Both the position numbers and the translations under genes were made by a program. From JAWKNZ01 sp041391425 (GTDB lineage Bacteria; Bdellovibrionota_B; Oligoflexia; Oligoflexales; JAWKNZ01): a DNA stretch of 64,000 nucleotides. The stretch is from positions 62,001 through 126,000 of the forward strand of contig JAWKNZ010000011.1 in the NCBI GenBank assembly GCA_041391425.1, given 5' to 3'. Of this stretch, positions 1 through 9,370 are shown in pieces; position 1 is the stretch's first letter; each line of letters begins with the position of its first letter. Under the pieces are notes generated by a model, which saw only the letters and a program-made list of their open reading frames with translations, had not been told where the DNA came from and made no database searches.

Positions 1-1515
1 CCTCCTTTCGTCGTCTGGGCTTCCAAGCAGTTAAAAGGAAGGGGTCGTAGAGGTAGGAGTTGGCAGAGTGGTGAAGGAAACTTATTTTTAACATTTGCAC
101 TTCCTCCCCATTCTTCAAAGACGATTGAAATTGGTTTGTTGCCAATAGCTGCTGCTGCAATCGTGGCCCAGTGGATTAAGTCTTTTTATTCAATTTCTGT
201 CAGAATTAAATGGCCCAATGATTTAGTCTTTCAAGGTAGAAAGCTTGGAGGGATTCTCTGTGAATCCTCAATTCAGGGTAAAGAGTGGGGAGATATTTCA
301 ATCGGTATAGGATTGAATTTAAATACTGCTCCCGACAATACGGGGTTAGCTTATCGGTGCACTTCTATTCGAGGCATTTTAGCTGATGACTCAGTTTTTT
401 TAGACGTTGAAGAGGCTAGAGATTCTTTTATCGAATACTTTTATTCATCTTGGCTTTCGTTAGATCAACAAAAAATTATAGCTGCCTACTCTGACTTTGC
501 TTTACCGGCAGGCCAACCTGTTTACTTTTGTCAGAAAAAAGAATTGTTTTTAACGTCTGGGCTTGAAATTGATGGTTCTTTGCGGCTGGAGTCAGCTGTA
601 AATCCTGGGGAAATTATACCTTTATCTAGTGTAAACCATGAATGTGAATGGCTTTACATTGATTACATCAAATCCAATGACCTGCATGAAGAGGCTTTTG
701 GTGTTCCCAACTTGCCTTTTCTTTGTCTTGATATTGGTAATAGCTTAATTAAAATTTTTTCTTTTGAATCGTGGAAAAATGAGTTTCCTTCCTTTGTTTT
801 TGCTGTTTCTCCACAAGAATTGCCTCGTAAAAAACTTGTTGAATTGTTTCCTACAAAAGTTTTATCTTTTTTGGAAAAGATGCCTGGATGGCCTGTTTAT
901 TGTTCGAGCGTAAGCCCAGAGGCTTATCAATGTGCTAAATTATTTTTTAGTGATGCCGGCGTACGCTTAATTGATGTTGAGAAAAATCCTGTATTTTACC
1001 AAGATGGAGCTTACGAGCTTAGTGATTTGGGCATTGATCGCTTAGCGCTTTTGGAGGGGTGGTTGCGTTGTTTATCTCCGCAGGAGCGTCGAAGAAACGA
1101 TGTTCTTGCTTTTGTGATTTCTGCAGGGACTGCGACCACAGTAGATGTGATTTCTAACGAAGGTTACCACTTTGGCGGTTATATTTTACCTGGTATGCAG
1201 CTAATATTGGATGCGTTGGCGGATAGTACGGGACTTTTACCTGAGATTGAATTGCGTACCATGACGGATGTTTTATGTTTTAAGAGGAGAATTGCTTCCA
1301 ATACACTTATGGCCATGCTTGACGGTGCACTGTTGATGACTGTTGGTGGAATCGAGAAAATTATCAAAGAGGTTTGTTCGGAGCTAGGAAAACAGTACAG
1401 AGAAACTAAAGTTGTCGTCACTGGAGGCAATGCTGCTTTTTTGGAAAAAGAGCTGAAGGGTAGTCTCTGCAACGATCTTATGCCTAGTGGGATACGCACT
1501 TTATGCGGCTTATAA
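1..1515 (+). CDS. birA-coaX: Bifunctional biotin--protein ligase / type III pantothenate kinase (5' end outside window)
   Basis: The reading frame is open from base 1, so the start codon lies upstream. Seen: the biotin-ligase nucleotide loop GRGRRGRSW (bases 49-75) and KWPND near base 208, both BirA hallmarks. After about 230 residues a second domain starts with LCLDIGNS (base ~721), the phosphate-binding motif of type III pantothenate kinase. It continues with SAGTATTVD (base ~1120) and ends with VVVTGGNA (base ~1415). Known: BirA attaches biotin to AccB, and CoaX catalyses the first step of CoA synthesis; fused BirA-CoaX proteins occur in some Proteobacteria such as Neisseria. AccB, the usual BirA substrate, is at 22.6 kb. 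The N-terminal DNA-binding domain of BirA, if present, cannot be seen. Confidence 0.93.
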   Translation, partial: PPFVVWASKQLKGRGRRGRSWQSGEGNLFLTFALPPHSSKTIEIGLLPIAAAAIVAQWIKSFYSISVRIKWPNDLVFQGRKLGGILCESSIQGKEWGDISIGIGLNLNTAPDNTGLAYRCTSIRGILADDSVFLDVEEARDSFIEYFYSSWLSLDQQKIIAAYSDFALPAGQPVYFCQKKELFLTSGLEIDGSLRLESAVNPGEIIPLSSVNHECEWLYIDYIKSNDLHEEAFGVPNLPFLCLDIGNSLIKIFSFESWKNEFPSFVFAVSPQELPRKKLVELFPTKVLSFLEKMPGWPVYCSSVSPEAYQCAKLFFSDAGVRLIDVEKNPVFYQDGAYELSDLGIDRLALLEGWLRCLSPQERRRNDVLAFVISAGTATTVDVISNEGYHFGGYILPGMQLILDALADSTGLLPEIELRTMTDVLCFKRRIASNTLMAMLDGALLMTVGGIEKIIKEVCSELGKQYRETKVVVTGGNAAFLEKELKGSLCNDLMPSGIRTLCGL

Positions 1516-1620
1516 ATAAGTATGGATAGATGTTTTCTGAGGAATCGATACTGTAATTGATTGTCTCATCTCATTGAGCTTTCGTATTTATTAGAAGTAA
1601 ATATTGCCCTTTGTATGTAT

Positions 1621-1784
1621 CCCGTATCCGAATTTCTAGCCGGTTGCGTCGTTGCTTCGTCGTCAGGAAATCCTCATGTACCAACATGCACACTACGGTT
1701 TCCCTTCTCCTCACGCCTAGCACCCGGCCGAACTTCGAATTCGTTGAAAATACTACAGTTTTTCAAAAAATTTCAGATTCTGGA
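1621..1784 (-). mobile_element. Family B MITE-like element, copy 1
   Basis: This 164-bp non-coding element has ends close to CCCGGATCCGAA / TTTCAGATCCCGGG. It is flanked by TGTAT on both sides (1616-1620 and 1785-1789), which fits a 5-bp target duplication. Its core (tagccggttgcgtcg, cctcatgtaccaacatg) recurs in the copies near 32.5, 42.4, 55.3, 57.5 and 61.3 kb. It fills much of the 527-bp gap after birA-coaX; nothing else was recognised in 1516-2042. Small open frames inside it are not genes. Confidence 0.8.
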
Positions 1785-2042
1785 TGTATATTGATGATTT
1801 CTACTTTATACCCATAGAAACATAGCAAGCGGTCTTGTGATTGAAGGCGTTAATATTATTATTAAAATTGTACTTGTGTTGGTTTTTTATACCCGTCTAT
1901 TTTTGTATCGCAATTTTAAAAAAGTTAAGTTAGCCTTAGCGGAGAGATTAAAAAATATGTTGTTGTAAACGAAGTCTTTTAAATGGCATAGCCGCTATGC
2001 TAATACTGTGGTTGTGACAGAAATGGAAAGGGGGGGCTTTTT

Positions 2043-2795
2043 ATGAAGATCTCAAAGCTAATCTGTATGGGGATTTTTGGGTGCTTGGTTAATCTTATTA
2101 CTGCATGTGGTAGTGGTTCACATGATGGGAAAACGCAAAGCTATGCGCAAAGGCCTATACCTATTATTTTTGGCTTTGCGGGGAATAATAGCTGTAACTC
2201 TGATGCTGGCGAATTGGGTTTTGATGGTATTTACGGGCAGATACTGGATTTACAGCGTAGATTGGTAGAAGAAGGGCATGCGGAAGTCGAATACTTCGTA
2301 ACTTGTTATACAAATGGTGCTAATAAAATATCCTATCTAAACTCTTGGGAACAAAGGCCTAAGCTTCTCCAGGAAGAAAGTGTGGTCCGAGAGAAAGTTT
2401 TTGAAAAATTACGATCATTGCACCATGCAAAGTCTTTAATGGTTGGACATTCTTATGGTGGCTGGCTAGCTATGTCTTTAGCTAAATCTTTGAGTGCTGA
2501 GGAAGAGCTAGGTTATTTTTATACTTTAGATCCTATTAGCAAGAAAAATTGTAATTTTTCTGACCTTGATGGTTGTAATGAAGCACCTCGTGATATCTTG
2601 CCAGAAATGAGAGAGCATATTGCTGTATCTACAGATGAGTGGAATAATTATTATCAAGATAATACTTGGTTCTTACATTCATCCGCTATAAGCCATGCAA
2701 GCTCTAATGTTAAACTTGCAGATGCCGATCATTTTGATATTGATGAACATGGAGCAATATGGCAGGACATTTATGAGAAGACGCAATCGTTTTAG
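2043..2795 (+). CDS. Lipoprotein, alpha/beta-hydrolase fold
   Basis: The 250-residue product starts with a lipoprotein signal: basic n-region, hydrophobic stretch and lipobox LITAC at about residue 22. The mature protein should be lipid-anchored in the cell envelope. A nucleophile elbow GHSYGG lies at about residue 134-139. DADHFD near the C-terminus could supply the catalytic His. The purine-rich AAAGGGGGGG a few bases before the ATG decides the start. The substrate cannot be told; lipase or thioesterase-like activity is the best guess from the fold. It converges on the rhomboid gene, overlapping it by 4 bp. Confidence 0.72.
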   Translation: MKISKLICMGIFGCLVNLITACGSGSHDGKTQSYAQRPIPIIFGFAGNNSCNSDAGELGFDGIYGQILDLQRRLVEEGHAEVEYFVTCYTNGANKISYLNSWEQRPKLLQEESVVREKVFEKLRSLHHAKSLMVGHSYGGWLAMSLAKSLSAEEELGYFYTLDPISKKNCNFSDLDGCNEAPRDILPEMREHIAVSTDEWNNYYQDNTWFLHSSAISHASSNVKLADADHFDIDEHGAIWQDIYEKTQSF

Positions 2796-3670
2796 CGGCG
2801 TCTTCTTCTAAGCCAGTTTTTCATTCCTCCTGAACTGATGTAACCCCAAGCCGTACCTGACAGCATTCCCATGATGTGTTGGGTATTGGCTACATTTCCG
2901 ATAATTCCCACCCAGCAAATGACAAGCCAGATAAGCATAAAAAAGACGACCTGTTCATTAAGGATAAACCTGCTGGTAGGGCTGTGTTTGATATCCATCC
3001 AGATGAAACCTAGGAAACCGTATATAACTCCGGACATTCCTAGAAAGTTTGGTCCAGAAATGACGTATTGAGAAATGTTACAGATAATGCCAATGCTAAC
3101 CATCATCACGATATAGTAACGGCTTCCTTTTATAGCTTCAATCTGTCCTCCCAATTGATACAACCAGAGCATATTAAATAGCAAATGCCAAAAATCACCA
3201 TGGAGAAAAATTGGAGTTATTAAACGCCAAATTTGTCCGGAAAAAATTGCTGGGAGAGAAAAGAACAGGCTTCCAACAATGTTCAAAAACATCTGATTAC
3301 GAAGAAAAAGTGTTACAACACAAGAAAAAAAAATGATAGCTAGTGTAATATTTCCTGCACCTGTTTTGGTTGAACGATTGAAAACTTGTGTTCGCACGTC
3401 AATTTCTTTTACCTTAGTGATAGGTTTTTCTTTTGGTGCTTCAGCGTCGAAACGTTTCGCGGATGGATCCTTCAAAAAATCATTTAGAATATCCTTAGCA
3501 GCCTGCAATTTGTCATCATCCATAACCCAAAGACAGATGCTTGTGCTTTCATTGTTAGTAGTTTTTCTTAGCGTGCAATCAATATTATTTGCATGCAGAT
3601 AGTTATTAAGTCGTGTTGCTGTTTTAGTATCTACTAACTCAGTTAGTTTGCGCATTATTTCTCCTGGCAC
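2792..3670 (-). CDS. Rhomboid family intramembrane serine protease (GlpG-like)
   Basis: A cytoplasmic N-terminal domain of roughly 100 residues resembles the GlpG N-terminal domain. At least six membrane segments follow. The catalytic serine is in GMSGVIYG (about residue 212) and the histidine in TQHIMGM (about residue 264), the expected Ser-His dyad spacing. The HLLFNMLWLYQLG segment matches the rhomboid H-x-x-x-N signature. The first Met (3670) gives a 5-residue extension before MRKLTEL; the start at 3655 is equally possible. Known role: cleavage of membrane proteins inside the bilayer. The substrate is unknown. The C-terminus ends in a run of arginines. Confidence 0.9.
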   Translation of the reverse strand: MPGEIMRKLTELVDTKTATRLNNYLHANNIDCTLRKTTNNESTSICLWVMDDDKLQAAKDILNDFLKDPSAKRFDAEAPKEKPITKVKEIDVRTQVFNRSTKTGAGNITLAIIFFSCVVTLFLRNQMFLNIVGSLFFSLPAIFSGQIWRLITPIFLHGDFWHLLFNMLWLYQLGGQIEAIKGSRYYIVMMVSIGIICNISQYVISGPNFLGMSGVIYGFLGFIWMDIKHSPTSRFILNEQVVFFMLIWLVICWVGIIGNVANTQHIMGMLSGTAWGYISSGGMKNWLRRRRR

Positions 3671-3907
3671 TGTTTTTTATGCAAGTCCAATTAAAATTAT
3701 GTGTATGACTGTATCTTGTTTTTTGTGCGAGCCTAGATCATCTTACTTGTGACCTTATGTTGGATCTACTGCAAATTAAAAAATCCCTTAAATATAGTCT
3801 ACTATGTCTGAGGCAAGGTAATCTACCTCGTAAATACTTTCTAGGAAAGGGTGCTTATTTATTACTTTGTATATATTTCCAACTGAAACAAAATTTTGGC
3901 TTGAGAG

Positions 3908-4606
3908 TTGTTCAAAAATAGGGTATCGCAGTGGCCTGCTTTTTTTGATAACCAGAGATGTGAGGTTGTTTTGGCTGGTAAAATGCCTAAATGTAGCGAT
4001 TGCCACATGTTGCAGCCTCTGTGTTTGTGTCAAGAGTTTGTAAAAATAGCTAATAAGGCAAAGCTTGTTTTGCTAATCCATCGTAGCGAGCTTCATAAAA
4101 CTTCGAATTCAGGGCGGCTTGCCTGCTCATCGTTGAAAAATCAAGAAATGCATATTGTCGGGGATGAGGTGAAACCTGTCAATTGGCAGGATTTATATCT
4201 TTCCGATTACGAAAATTTATTGTTGTTTCCTAGTGAAGAAGCCAGAGTTCTTTCAGATGAGTATGTTGAAACATTACAAAAGCCTGTACGTCTTATTGTT
4301 CTAGATGGAAATTGGGGACAGGCGACACGCATGCATCGGCGGATTAAGAAAGCTAATATTGCATTTAAACATGTAACCCTTCCTCGAGGGAATCCATCGG
4401 AATACCGTTTACGCACTGCTCCTGAACGCCCGCAAGGATTATCTACCCTTGAGGCAATTGCTCGAGCGTTAAGTATTTTAGATGGCGATAAGAATATTAT
4501 GAGCCATTTAATGCAAATCTTTAGGATTATGGTTACACGAAATCTTTTTGCTCGTGGTAAGCTTTCGCGTGACAAAGTCATTGGCCCTGCATTTGAATGG
4601 CCTTGA
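3908..4606 (+). CDS. DTW-domain tRNA-uridine aminocarboxypropyltransferase
   Basis: The product matches the DTW family (TapT/DTWD), which transfers the 3-amino-3-carboxypropyl group of SAM to a uridine of tRNA (acp3U). Seen: a metal-type cluster CSDC...CLC close to the N-terminus, the signature as LDGNWGQA (DGNW instead of the usual DGTW), then RLRTAPE and LSTLEAIA, all family hallmarks. The long form starts with TTG at 3908. An ATG at 3983 (MPKCSDC) begins exactly at the Cys motif and may be the true start. The 3' end overlaps the 3' end of metG by about 100 bp on the other strand, which is unusual. Confidence 0.85.
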   Translation: MFKNRVSQWPAFFDNQRCEVVLAGKMPKCSDCHMLQPLCLCQEFVKIANKAKLVLLIHRSELHKTSNSGRLACSSLKNQEMHIVGDEVKPVNWQDLYLSDYENLLLFPSEEARVLSDEYVETLQKPVRLIVLDGNWGQATRMHRRIKKANIAFKHVTLPRGNPSEYRLRTAPERPQGLSTLEAIARALSILDGDKNIMSHLMQIFRIMVTRNLFARGKLSRDKVIGPAFEWP

Positions 4607-6562
4607 GTTGCTTTTAAGTTTTTCCTTCTCTGCAGCAGCCGAAGGAAAATAACTGTCTTTGATTCCTAAGCTATGGCCACCTGCAATTATAGTTCCTAAT
4701 TCATCCACCGAGTATATACTATCTGGAAGGTTTAGCGATTTTTGTAATTTTTTCATTGTTTGAGGAACAAAAGGATAGAGCATGATGACTAGGTTTTTTA
4801 AAATGTAAAAGCAAGAAAATAATGCATCTCGTCTTTGCTCTTCAGGAAATCGGTCATCATGTGGTTTAAACTGGGCGAAAAGGCTATTAATGGTCCTTGC
4901 ATAGTTTTCGATGGCATAAAGTAGTTTCGAAAATTCGGCTCTTTCCATTCCTTTTATATACCTTTGGACGATTTTATACGTTTCCGTTTCAGTTTTTTCC
5001 ATAAGTTTTCCGTTTGGGACCTTGCCTCCAAACTGAGAGTAGGCTGCCGATATAGGTTTTTCGAAAGCAGCATTCATAGGGCCGGCTAAAAATTGATTTC
5101 TTTCATCTAGATGCGATAGTTCAAAATTTGATGATTTTTCTGAAAGGCTTAGAAGGGCAAAATAATAACGAATTTGTTCAGGGTGATAACCTTTTTGATG
5201 GATTAGCTCGTCAGCAAGAATAAAGTTACCTTTGCTTTTGCTCATCTTCTCTCCATTTAAATGTAAATGGTACGCGCCAATAATTTCAGTCAATTGTAGT
5301 TCGTTAGGCTTAGGAAGATGCATGGGATCATCTTGATGCCCTAACCATAGTGCCCCTTGCATGAGGACATAAAAAAAGACATTGTCTTGTCCCAGGAATT
5401 GATAGATGCGGGCATTCTCATTGCACCAATAGTCTTTGTAAGCAGAGGCATTCTGCTCTTTTTTCTGCAGAGCTATTTTAGTAAATGAAATTGGAGCTAT
5501 GAGGGAGTCTGGCCACACATATAATGTTTTACCGTCCATTTCTGAGTCAATGCCAGTAGGAACCGGAATACCCCAGGGGACATCACGGGTGATAGAACGG
5601 TATGCCCAGCTGTCTATTAATGTGGTTTTTATCCCGTTTTCTTCAACAAAAGTACGTGCTTGTTCTAGATCCGGTATGGAGAAAAATTGTGCTACAATTT
5701 GCTTACCTGGAGCATAGCGGCGTTTGTGTTTAGGAAGTTGTGCTTGAATTTTTTTAAATTCTTCTTCGTCGCTACTGGAAAAAGCGAAGCATGGAAGTAC
5801 CGTATTGATTACCTCGTTGTAAACGCCTTTACGCCATACACTTTTTTTGGTTTCAATCCATTGGCGTAAAAGATCGGATACCTTCCACATGTCTAGCCAC
5901 CAGTGTTTGGTGTCTTTCAAGAGGGGGGTCTGATCACTTAGATTGCTACGTGGGTTTAATAGCTCTTCAGGTTCAAATGAATGTCCGCACAAGCTGCACT
6001 CATCACCAAAAGCATCGGGGTTGTCGCATTCTGGGTTAGGGCAGGTCCCTTGAACATAACGGTCTGGTAAAAATCGCTTTATTCCAGGATCGAACCATTG
6101 TTTGCTTGTGCGCTTTTGTAGCATGTTATTTCTGTAAAGCTTCTGCAAGAACTCTTGACAAAGTTCTTTATGAGTTTGGTATGTTTCTGGGGCTGAAGTT
6201 CCTGTATAGTTATCTATACAAATGCCATATTCTTGCAGAGTTTTACTCTGTTGTTGTCTAATACCACTGATATAATCCTGGACTTCAATTCCTTGTTTGA
6301 TCGCGGCAACTTCGCTATTTGATCCGTGGTCATCGGTACCACAAACAAAAAGGACATTGTCTTCTCCAATTAACATTTTTAACCAGCGGCTATAAATATC
6401 AGCTGGTACGTGAACCCCGGCTAAGTGTCCGACATGGAGTGGAGCATTTGCATATGGCATGCCTGCCGTAACAAGTGCTTTTTCAGGGCGTTTTATACGA
6501 CTCAGCAGCGTTTTAATTGTCTGATCATTATGATTATTTTTTTTTGTCGTTTTGTCGTTCAT
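4508..6562 (-). CDS. metG: Methionyl-tRNA synthetase
   Basis: This class I aminoacyl-tRNA synthetase loads Met on tRNA. Seen: HIGH-type motif HVGH in PYANAPLHVGHLAG (about residue 42), a zinc knuckle with CPNPEC and CSLC (about residues 175-195), and KMSKSKGN (about residue 440). The length of 684 is near that of E. coli MetRS, but the last ~35 residues are translated over the end of the convergent DTW gene and look non-homologous. A stop codon may have been lost, or an indel has extended the frame. The C-terminal tRNA-binding domain (EMAP type) is not evident. Confidence 0.95.
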   Translation of the reverse strand: MNDKTTKKNNHNDQTIKTLLSRIKRPEKALVTAGMPYANAPLHVGHLAGVHVPADIYSRWLKMLIGEDNVLFVCGTDDHGSNSEVAAIKQGIEVQDYISGIRQQQSKTLQEYGICIDNYTGTSAPETYQTHKELCQEFLQKLYRNNMLQKRTSKQWFDPGIKRFLPDRYVQGTCPNPECDNPDAFGDECSLCGHSFEPEELLNPRSNLSDQTPLLKDTKHWWLDMWKVSDLLRQWIETKKSVWRKGVYNEVINTVLPCFAFSSSDEEEFKKIQAQLPKHKRRYAPGKQIVAQFFSIPDLEQARTFVEENGIKTTLIDSWAYRSITRDVPWGIPVPTGIDSEMDGKTLYVWPDSLIAPISFTKIALQKKEQNASAYKDYWCNENARIYQFLGQDNVFFYVLMQGALWLGHQDDPMHLPKPNELQLTEIIGAYHLHLNGEKMSKSKGNFILADELIHQKGYHPEQIRYYFALLSLSEKSSNFELSHLDERNQFLAGPMNAAFEKPISAAYSQFGGKVPNGKLMEKTETETYKIVQRYIKGMERAEFSKLLYAIENYARTINSLFAQFKPHDDRFPEEQRRDALFSCFYILKNLVIMLYPFVPQTMKKLQKSLNLPDSIYSVDELGTIIAGGHSLGIKDSYFPSAAAEKEKLKSNSRPFKCRANDFVTRKLTTSKKISCNHNPKDLH

Positions 6563-7096
6563 TAAGATAACTTTCTATCAACCTTTCGTTATTATCGCTT
6601 ATTGTTTTTTAAGAGTCTTTTTAAATAAGTTTACTTTAAGAGCAGTCTAACATACAGGATACATAGAGCGTTAAGAAAAAAGCAGTGGGTTAATCCTAAT
6701 ATAAAGGTACTTTTTTCTGAAATAGCGTCGAAATTATGCATATTAGCAGCTTCTCAGTGACAAAGGCCATCATCTTTATAGCTCAAACCTCTATGATAAG
6801 GTATTGGCTTTTGCAAAAAAGCTATTATCTTATTTTCTTTATTAATTACAAATGGTTATTGGAGTGTTGGTTGAGGTTAGGCTAACTTACGATCCCTTTA
6901 TTCCGAAGAGAATTTATAATTTGACTTTATTAAAGGGAGAAATCTATCGTGGCAATTTGCCTTCTTTGGTTGATTGCTAAAAAGCTAGCATGTGCACATA
7001 TGCTATTCATTTTTGGTGCATTGCTATCTCGTGAGTGTTGCTCTCTCTAATACATTGATAATCCAGCCATTAACCATTTAAAGGAGCAATGTACGT
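6563..7096. other. Intergenic region, AT-rich, no gene seen
   Basis: These 534 bp lie between the divergent starts of metG and the lipoprotein gene, so promoters for both must be here. I see no RNA gene, no member of the repeat families and no convincing sigma70 box pair. Confidence 0.5.
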
Positions 7097-8752
7097 ATGA
7101 TCATTTTTAAAAAGCCCTCGTTAATCATAGCTCTCATATCTTTATTGAGCTTAGGGCAAGCTTGTAAAAAAGATAGTAGCGATGATTCAGATGATCCCTC
7201 TAAAGATACGGAGATCCCGGTAGATACGGGTAAGTTGGCATTATCTGGAAACCAACTTGCGGCTGCATATCCAGAGGGGTTAATGGTAACAGCGTTACCA
7301 CAATCAGTAGATGCTACACCAGGAGAAGCTGGTGCTGGAACTATTTCAGTAGCGGCTGGGTTGACAGGCAGGTATTCTCTTAGCGGCAACAACAGATTGA
7401 ATTTACAAGGTGGTGAGGCTGACTTTAAAACGCATCCAAAAGAAGCACTTCTCGAGCAGCAAGAGCGTTTAAAAGGAGAAGGTGAATGCTTCTCTACAGG
7501 GTCTTTAATGAATCTTAGCTTTGAGAATAAGATTAAAGATATTTGCTTTGGCTTTGATTACGGTATTATCGCAGGCACTGAAAAAGGAACTTTGGATATA
7601 GGGCGTGTGAATCCCGCTATCGAATCATCAGATAAAACCTTGTCAGGAGTGCTTAGCGCTTTGATGAGTGCTGATGGGTTTTCAGCATCGCAAACGAGTG
7701 AAGCCTGTATGGTAGTGAAAGGACGGGAAAATGTTTCTGATGCTTCTGCAAAACTTAATGCGGCATTAGAGCTTTTTCAGGGGATGTTATGCCAAGCAAA
7801 GAAAGATGGGTTGGCAGAAGAATTACCTGAGATCGGAAAATCTATCGACCTATTATCGGTATTTACAGCTGTGAATGATGATCCGATGGCGGATGTAACT
7901 GCTGCTTCAATGTCGCGGCTTGAAGCGAGCAGTGGAGAACTAGTTTATCAAACTGAAATTACTTTAAAGTTTGCACAAGCAAATCAATCGTCAGGTGAAT
8001 ATAAATTTACCCTAAAACATGCTCCGTCAGCTGAAGGAAACGATGCCTATCATGGAGTCTTGCAAATTGAATCTGATCGCATCAATGATCAAAATCAGGA
8101 AACTTATGCTGTTTTAACATCAATGGTCTATGAAAAATCGGGTACAACGGCTGAGGACCAAAAATTGAAATTTGAGGTGCGTAATGCCTCATTTAATTCA
8201 GATCGCTTAGATCCTACAACTTTTTGGCAAGAAGATGGAAGGGTTGAATTTAATCCGGGAGCTGATGCAAATGGTGATTTTGGACCAGGCCAGGCAAATG
8301 ATTATGCAGGGGGTCTTGGATATTTTGCCTTTGATGTCAATCCATCAAATTATGCGGGTGAAATTAGTTTTTGGGTGAATCCAGGAGGCTCTTATGGTGA
8401 AAGAGCCAGAGGCTTTATTTTCAAAACTAGTCAAAATGAAACAGATGGAACTTTAAGTGGCTGTGCATGGGCTGGAGCTATGGAAAGCAGCATTCGTTCT
8501 GCTGATCGTGGTGAAAATGAATTTGTACCAACTGGTTGTTATACCCCACAAATTTCAGATGGTGTCTGTGGAACTCAATCTGACAATACTGGCCCAAATG
8601 TTTGGAAGCAATGTTTTGTTCAAAACGCACAAGGGCAATATGATTTGGATGCAGACAATATTGACGATGATCAAGCAGGTTATGATGTGTTGTCTGGGCC
8701 ACCTAATGACATGCCAAATGTTGACTTGTCTGATATTGCAGTTTTTCAATAG
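7097..8752 (+). CDS. Large lipoprotein of unknown function
   Basis: The 551-residue product opens with a lipoprotein signal ending in the lipobox LGQAC (Cys about residue 23), followed by an acidic Ser/Asp linker. This suggests surface or periplasmic display on a lipid anchor. The ATG is preceded by AAGGAG. The body is rich in Gly, Asn, Asp and beta-forming stretches, with only a handful of Cys, and has no repeats or catalytic motif I recognise. The last ~100 residues contain GCAWAGAMESS and acidic loops (DADNIDDDQ) that might bind calcium. It is monocistronic, with a strong terminator just downstream. Confidence 0.7.
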   Translation: MIIFKKPSLIIALISLLSLGQACKKDSSDDSDDPSKDTEIPVDTGKLALSGNQLAAAYPEGLMVTALPQSVDATPGEAGAGTISVAAGLTGRYSLSGNNRLNLQGGEADFKTHPKEALLEQQERLKGEGECFSTGSLMNLSFENKIKDICFGFDYGIIAGTEKGTLDIGRVNPAIESSDKTLSGVLSALMSADGFSASQTSEACMVVKGRENVSDASAKLNAALELFQGMLCQAKKDGLAEELPEIGKSIDLLSVFTAVNDDPMADVTAASMSRLEASSGELVYQTEITLKFAQANQSSGEYKFTLKHAPSAEGNDAYHGVLQIESDRINDQNQETYAVLTSMVYEKSGTTAEDQKLKFEVRNASFNSDRLDPTTFWQEDGRVEFNPGADANGDFGPGQANDYAGGLGYFAFDVNPSNYAGEISFWVNPGGSYGERARGFIFKTSQNETDGTLSGCAWAGAMESSIRSADRGENEFVPTGCYTPQISDGVCGTQSDNTGPNVWKQCFVQNAQGQYDLDADNIDDDQAGYDVLSGPPNDMPNVDLSDIAVFQ

Positions 8753-8776
8753 TGTAAGAAATTTGGATTTTTAAAA

Positions 8777-8815
8777 TAAAAGGAGCTAGCTTACTGAAAA
8801 GTTAGCTCCTTTTTC
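8777..8815. terminator. Bidirectional intrinsic terminator
   Basis: The hairpin AAAGGAGCTAgCTT - actga - AAgTTAGCTCCTTT is followed by T-residues on the plus strand and preceded by A-rich sequence that gives T-residues on the minus strand. It sits between two convergent genes and can serve both. Confidence 0.85.
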
Positions 8816-8822
8816 TAATTAT

Positions 8823-9302
8823 CTAGTTTTTAATACAGACAGTGCCTCCAATAGATGTAAGCGTGGAGTAGTTGGGATTTGTCGGATTTACTTTAAATCC
8901 TGAGCCTATCGGATTGCAATATGCACCTCTATAAGATGATGCTCGACATTCCATTTTATAAGGTTGATTATATTCAGTCCCTTGCCCATCACTTAGCCCA
9001 GTGACAATTTTATTACTTTTATAATAATCAAGCTGTATTTGGTAAAAATTAGAGGCCCAAGAACGGCATGCCTCTACGCACTCTTCGATGCTTCCCGATA
9101 CCCAGGCCCAGGCTGAATTTCCATTGGCGCTGACATCAATTTTATCTTTCCAGATAAAGCATTTTCCTGGGGCGGACGAATCATGGATCCTTGGCGCATG
9201 GTTATTATCTTTGACAGCATTCCACTCTCCCGCTTTGGCATCAGATCCACTTAAAGCAACACCAGCCATAATGTTTAAAATAACTATAATTAAAAACCTC
9301 AT
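8823..9302 (-). CDS. Secreted Cys-rich protein, paralogue 1
   Basis: A signal peptide (MRFLIIVILNIMAGVALSGS..) predicts export. I chose the start at 9302 because GAGG lies about 7 bases upstream; an in-frame ATG at 9320 has no such site. The mature protein has CFIWKDK, then WVSGSIEECVEACRSWASNFY, then MECRA. The same order (C-x-x-W, W-x-SG, C-x-EAC, FY, Y/M-x-CRA) is present in the next gene, so the two are paralogues. The C-x-x-x-C spacing recalls small PAN/apple-type domains, but I cannot assign a family. Function unknown. Confidence 0.6.
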   Translation of the reverse strand: MRFLIIVILNIMAGVALSGSDAKAGEWNAVKDNNHAPRIHDSSAPGKCFIWKDKIDVSANGNSAWAWVSGSIEECVEACRSWASNFYQIQLDYYKSNKIVTGLSDGQGTEYNQPYKMECRASSYRGAYCNPIGSGFKVNPTNPNYSTLTSIGGTVCIKN

Positions 9303-9370
9303 AAGAAACCTCGTAAACATATTTTTCTAATTATTGGAAAATTATTATCACTAAATCTAGTGCGGTTTAG

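Noticed and set aside
1561..1817. Two overlapping open frames of 68-77 codons
   Set aside because: They cross family B copy 1; the same frames recur in other copies only because the DNA repeats. No ribosome site.
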